Source: Stenotrophomonas sp. NA06056 (GTDB taxonomy: Bacteria > Pseudomonadota > Gammaproteobacteria > Xanthomonadales > Xanthomonadaceae). Taken from it: a DNA stretch of 64,000 nt. Below are positions 63,325 through 64,000 of this stretch, piece after piece. Position numbers and translations under genes: made by a program. Positions within the stretch are counted from its first letter, which is position 1. Every line of letters starts with the position of its first letter. The stretch lies in NCBI RefSeq assembly GCF_013364355.1, contig NZ_CP054931.1, forward strand, positions 1,178,001-1,242,000, written 5' to 3'. A model generated the notes under the pieces. It was not told where the DNA came from. It searched no databases and worked only from the letters and a program-made list of their open reading frames with translations.

Positions 63325-63492
63325 TTATTTGCCGCGACCGAACAGGATCGCGATGCCCACGGCCACCAGGCCGAGCGGCCACCAGGTCAACAGCAGGCGC
63401 GACAGGTTCAGGTTGGTCCAGCCCAGGTTGCTGGCCAGCATGAACAGGCCGATCAGGATCAGCAGGATGGCGGCGACGATATTGAATCGCAT
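63325..63492 (-). CDS. 55-aa LiaI/LiaF-like small membrane protein
   Basis: The short frame encodes MRFNIVAAILLILIGLFMLA, a GWTNLNLSRLL loop, and TWWPLGLVAVGIAILFGRGK. Two hydrophobic helices linked by a short loop with WWPL is the pattern of the LiaI-LiaF-like transmembrane domain (DUF5668). No extra domain is present. It ends two bases from the shared terminator. The ATG at 63492 lies just downstream of the HIT gene stop, so it may be the last gene of that unit. Confidence 0.7.
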   Translation of the reverse strand: MRFNIVAAILLILIGLFMLASNLGWTNLNLSRLLLTWWPLGLVAVGIAILFGRGK

Positions 63493-63507
63493 CGGGTCGG
63501 CACTGGC

Positions 63508-63930
63508 TCAGGAATGGGCCGGATATCCTAGCCGTTCCTTCCAGTAGGCGACATGCTGGTCCAGCGCGGCCGGCTCATAGCGGTGCGCCGGGCCGCTGCC
63601 CCATACCGGTCCCGGCCATGCCGGATCGCCGTCGTGGCGTCCGATCACGTGGAAATGCAGTTGCCGCACGATGTTGCCCAGCGCACCGATGTTGATCTTC
63701 TCCACCCCGTCGGAACCATGCAGGGCCTTGCAGGCGCGGTTGAGCTCGGTGCGCAGCTTGTCCTGCTGCTCGCCGTCCAGCTCGATCCACTCGGTCACCC
63801 CGGGCAGGCGCGGCACCAGGACCAGCCAGGGGAATCGTTCGTCGTTCATCAGTCGCACTTGCGACAACGGGCCTTCGGCTACCAGCACGCTATCGGTGGC
63901 CAGGCGTGAATCGAGTTCGAAATCGCTCAT
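63508..63930 (-). CDS. HIT domain-containing protein
   Basis: The 140-aa protein of the histidine-triad superfamily, hydrolases or transferases of nucleotide conjugates, has PLSQVRLMNDERFPWLVLVPR, then INIGALGNIVRQLHFHVIGR and GDPAWPGPVWG. In this subgroup the first His of the triad is replaced by Gln (QLHFH), as in related proteobacterial proteins. Its ATG overlaps the stop of the upstream hydrolase by four bases. Confidence 0.88.
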   Translation of the reverse strand: MSDFELDSRLATDSVLVAEGPLSQVRLMNDERFPWLVLVPRLPGVTEWIELDGEQQDKLRTELNRACKALHGSDGVEKINIGALGNIVRQLHFHVIGRHDGDPAWPGPVWGSGPAHRYEPAALDQHVAYWKERLGYPAHS

Positions 63931-64000
63931 CCAAGATGCTCCGAGAAGAAGTCCAGGGTGCGTTGCAGCGCCAGGGCGGCGCTGTCTGGATCATACGCAT
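63927..64000 (-). CDS. dienelactone hydrolase-like protein, C-terminal end
   Basis: Only the last 23 codons are visible (YDPDSAALALQRTLDFFSEHLG then stop). This pattern is typical of the C-terminal helix of dienelactone-hydrolase family proteins. Its stop overlaps the HIT gene start (ATGA), so the two are coupled. The catalytic residues are outside the window. Confidence 0.55.
   Translation of the reverse strand, partial: AYDPDSAALALQRTLDFFSEHLG

Noticed and set aside
63655..63675. Loss of a catalytic His in the HIT protein
   Set aside because: The QLHFH arrangement keeps the central catalytic His; Gln in the first position is usual in this subgroup.

Overview
The window is high-GC DNA from a gammaproteobacterium of the Xanthomonadaceae, most likely Stenotrophomonas. 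The evidence is the gene order (maf-rng-yhdP-tldD, darP/pmbA, xseB-ispA), the abundance of TonB-dependent receptors, and many intergenic palindromes that begin with GTAG, a repeat class known from S. maltophilia (SMAG elements). No RNA genes, prophage, CRISPR array or insertion sequence were recognised. Assignments come from reading the translations; no database search was possible.

Layout. 0-6.4 kb: the end of an esterase-like hydrolase, an APC permease, a TonB-dependent receptor with a TonB gene behind it, and a SIMPL-domain protein. 6.5-16.6 kb: housekeeping block maf-rng-yhdP-tldD, then divergent darP and pmbA (TldD and PmbA form one metalloprotease), then a small membrane protein. 16.7-19.2 kb: tilS-xseB-ispA. 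19.2-19.8 kb: a nested palindromic repeat island. 19.8-23.5 kb: an alkaline phosphatase lipoprotein coupled to a small secreted protein, then a divergent dicarboxylate/amino acid symporter. 23.7-30.8 kb: the most notable locus, six consecutive genes that match the order and architecture of the fapABCDEF functional-amyloid operon. It is preceded by a good sigma-54 promoter and followed by a convergent gene for a sigma-54 activator. 30.8-41.9 kb: two NlpC/P60 proteins, slyD, a DUF418 protein, glutathione reductase, an EamA transporter, an alkyltransferase-like protein, a rhomboid protease, a VOC protein coupled to a phytoene-desaturase-like oxidoreductase, and a saccharopine-dehydrogenase-like/DUF4166 protein. 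42-61.5 kb: a block all on the minus strand with two M13 metallopeptidase family proteins, four TonB-dependent receptors and an S9 peptidase, which suggests peptide uptake and degradation. 61.7-64 kb: mrp, dcd, a 55-aa membrane protein, a HIT protein and the end of a dienelactone-hydrolase-like gene.

The main points for follow-up are the fap-type operon with its sigma-54 control, an M13 paralogue whose HExxH motif reads HELTR, six tandem 67-bp repeats each containing a GTAG palindrome, and a 21-bp motif shared about 84-97 bp upstream of three receptor genes.
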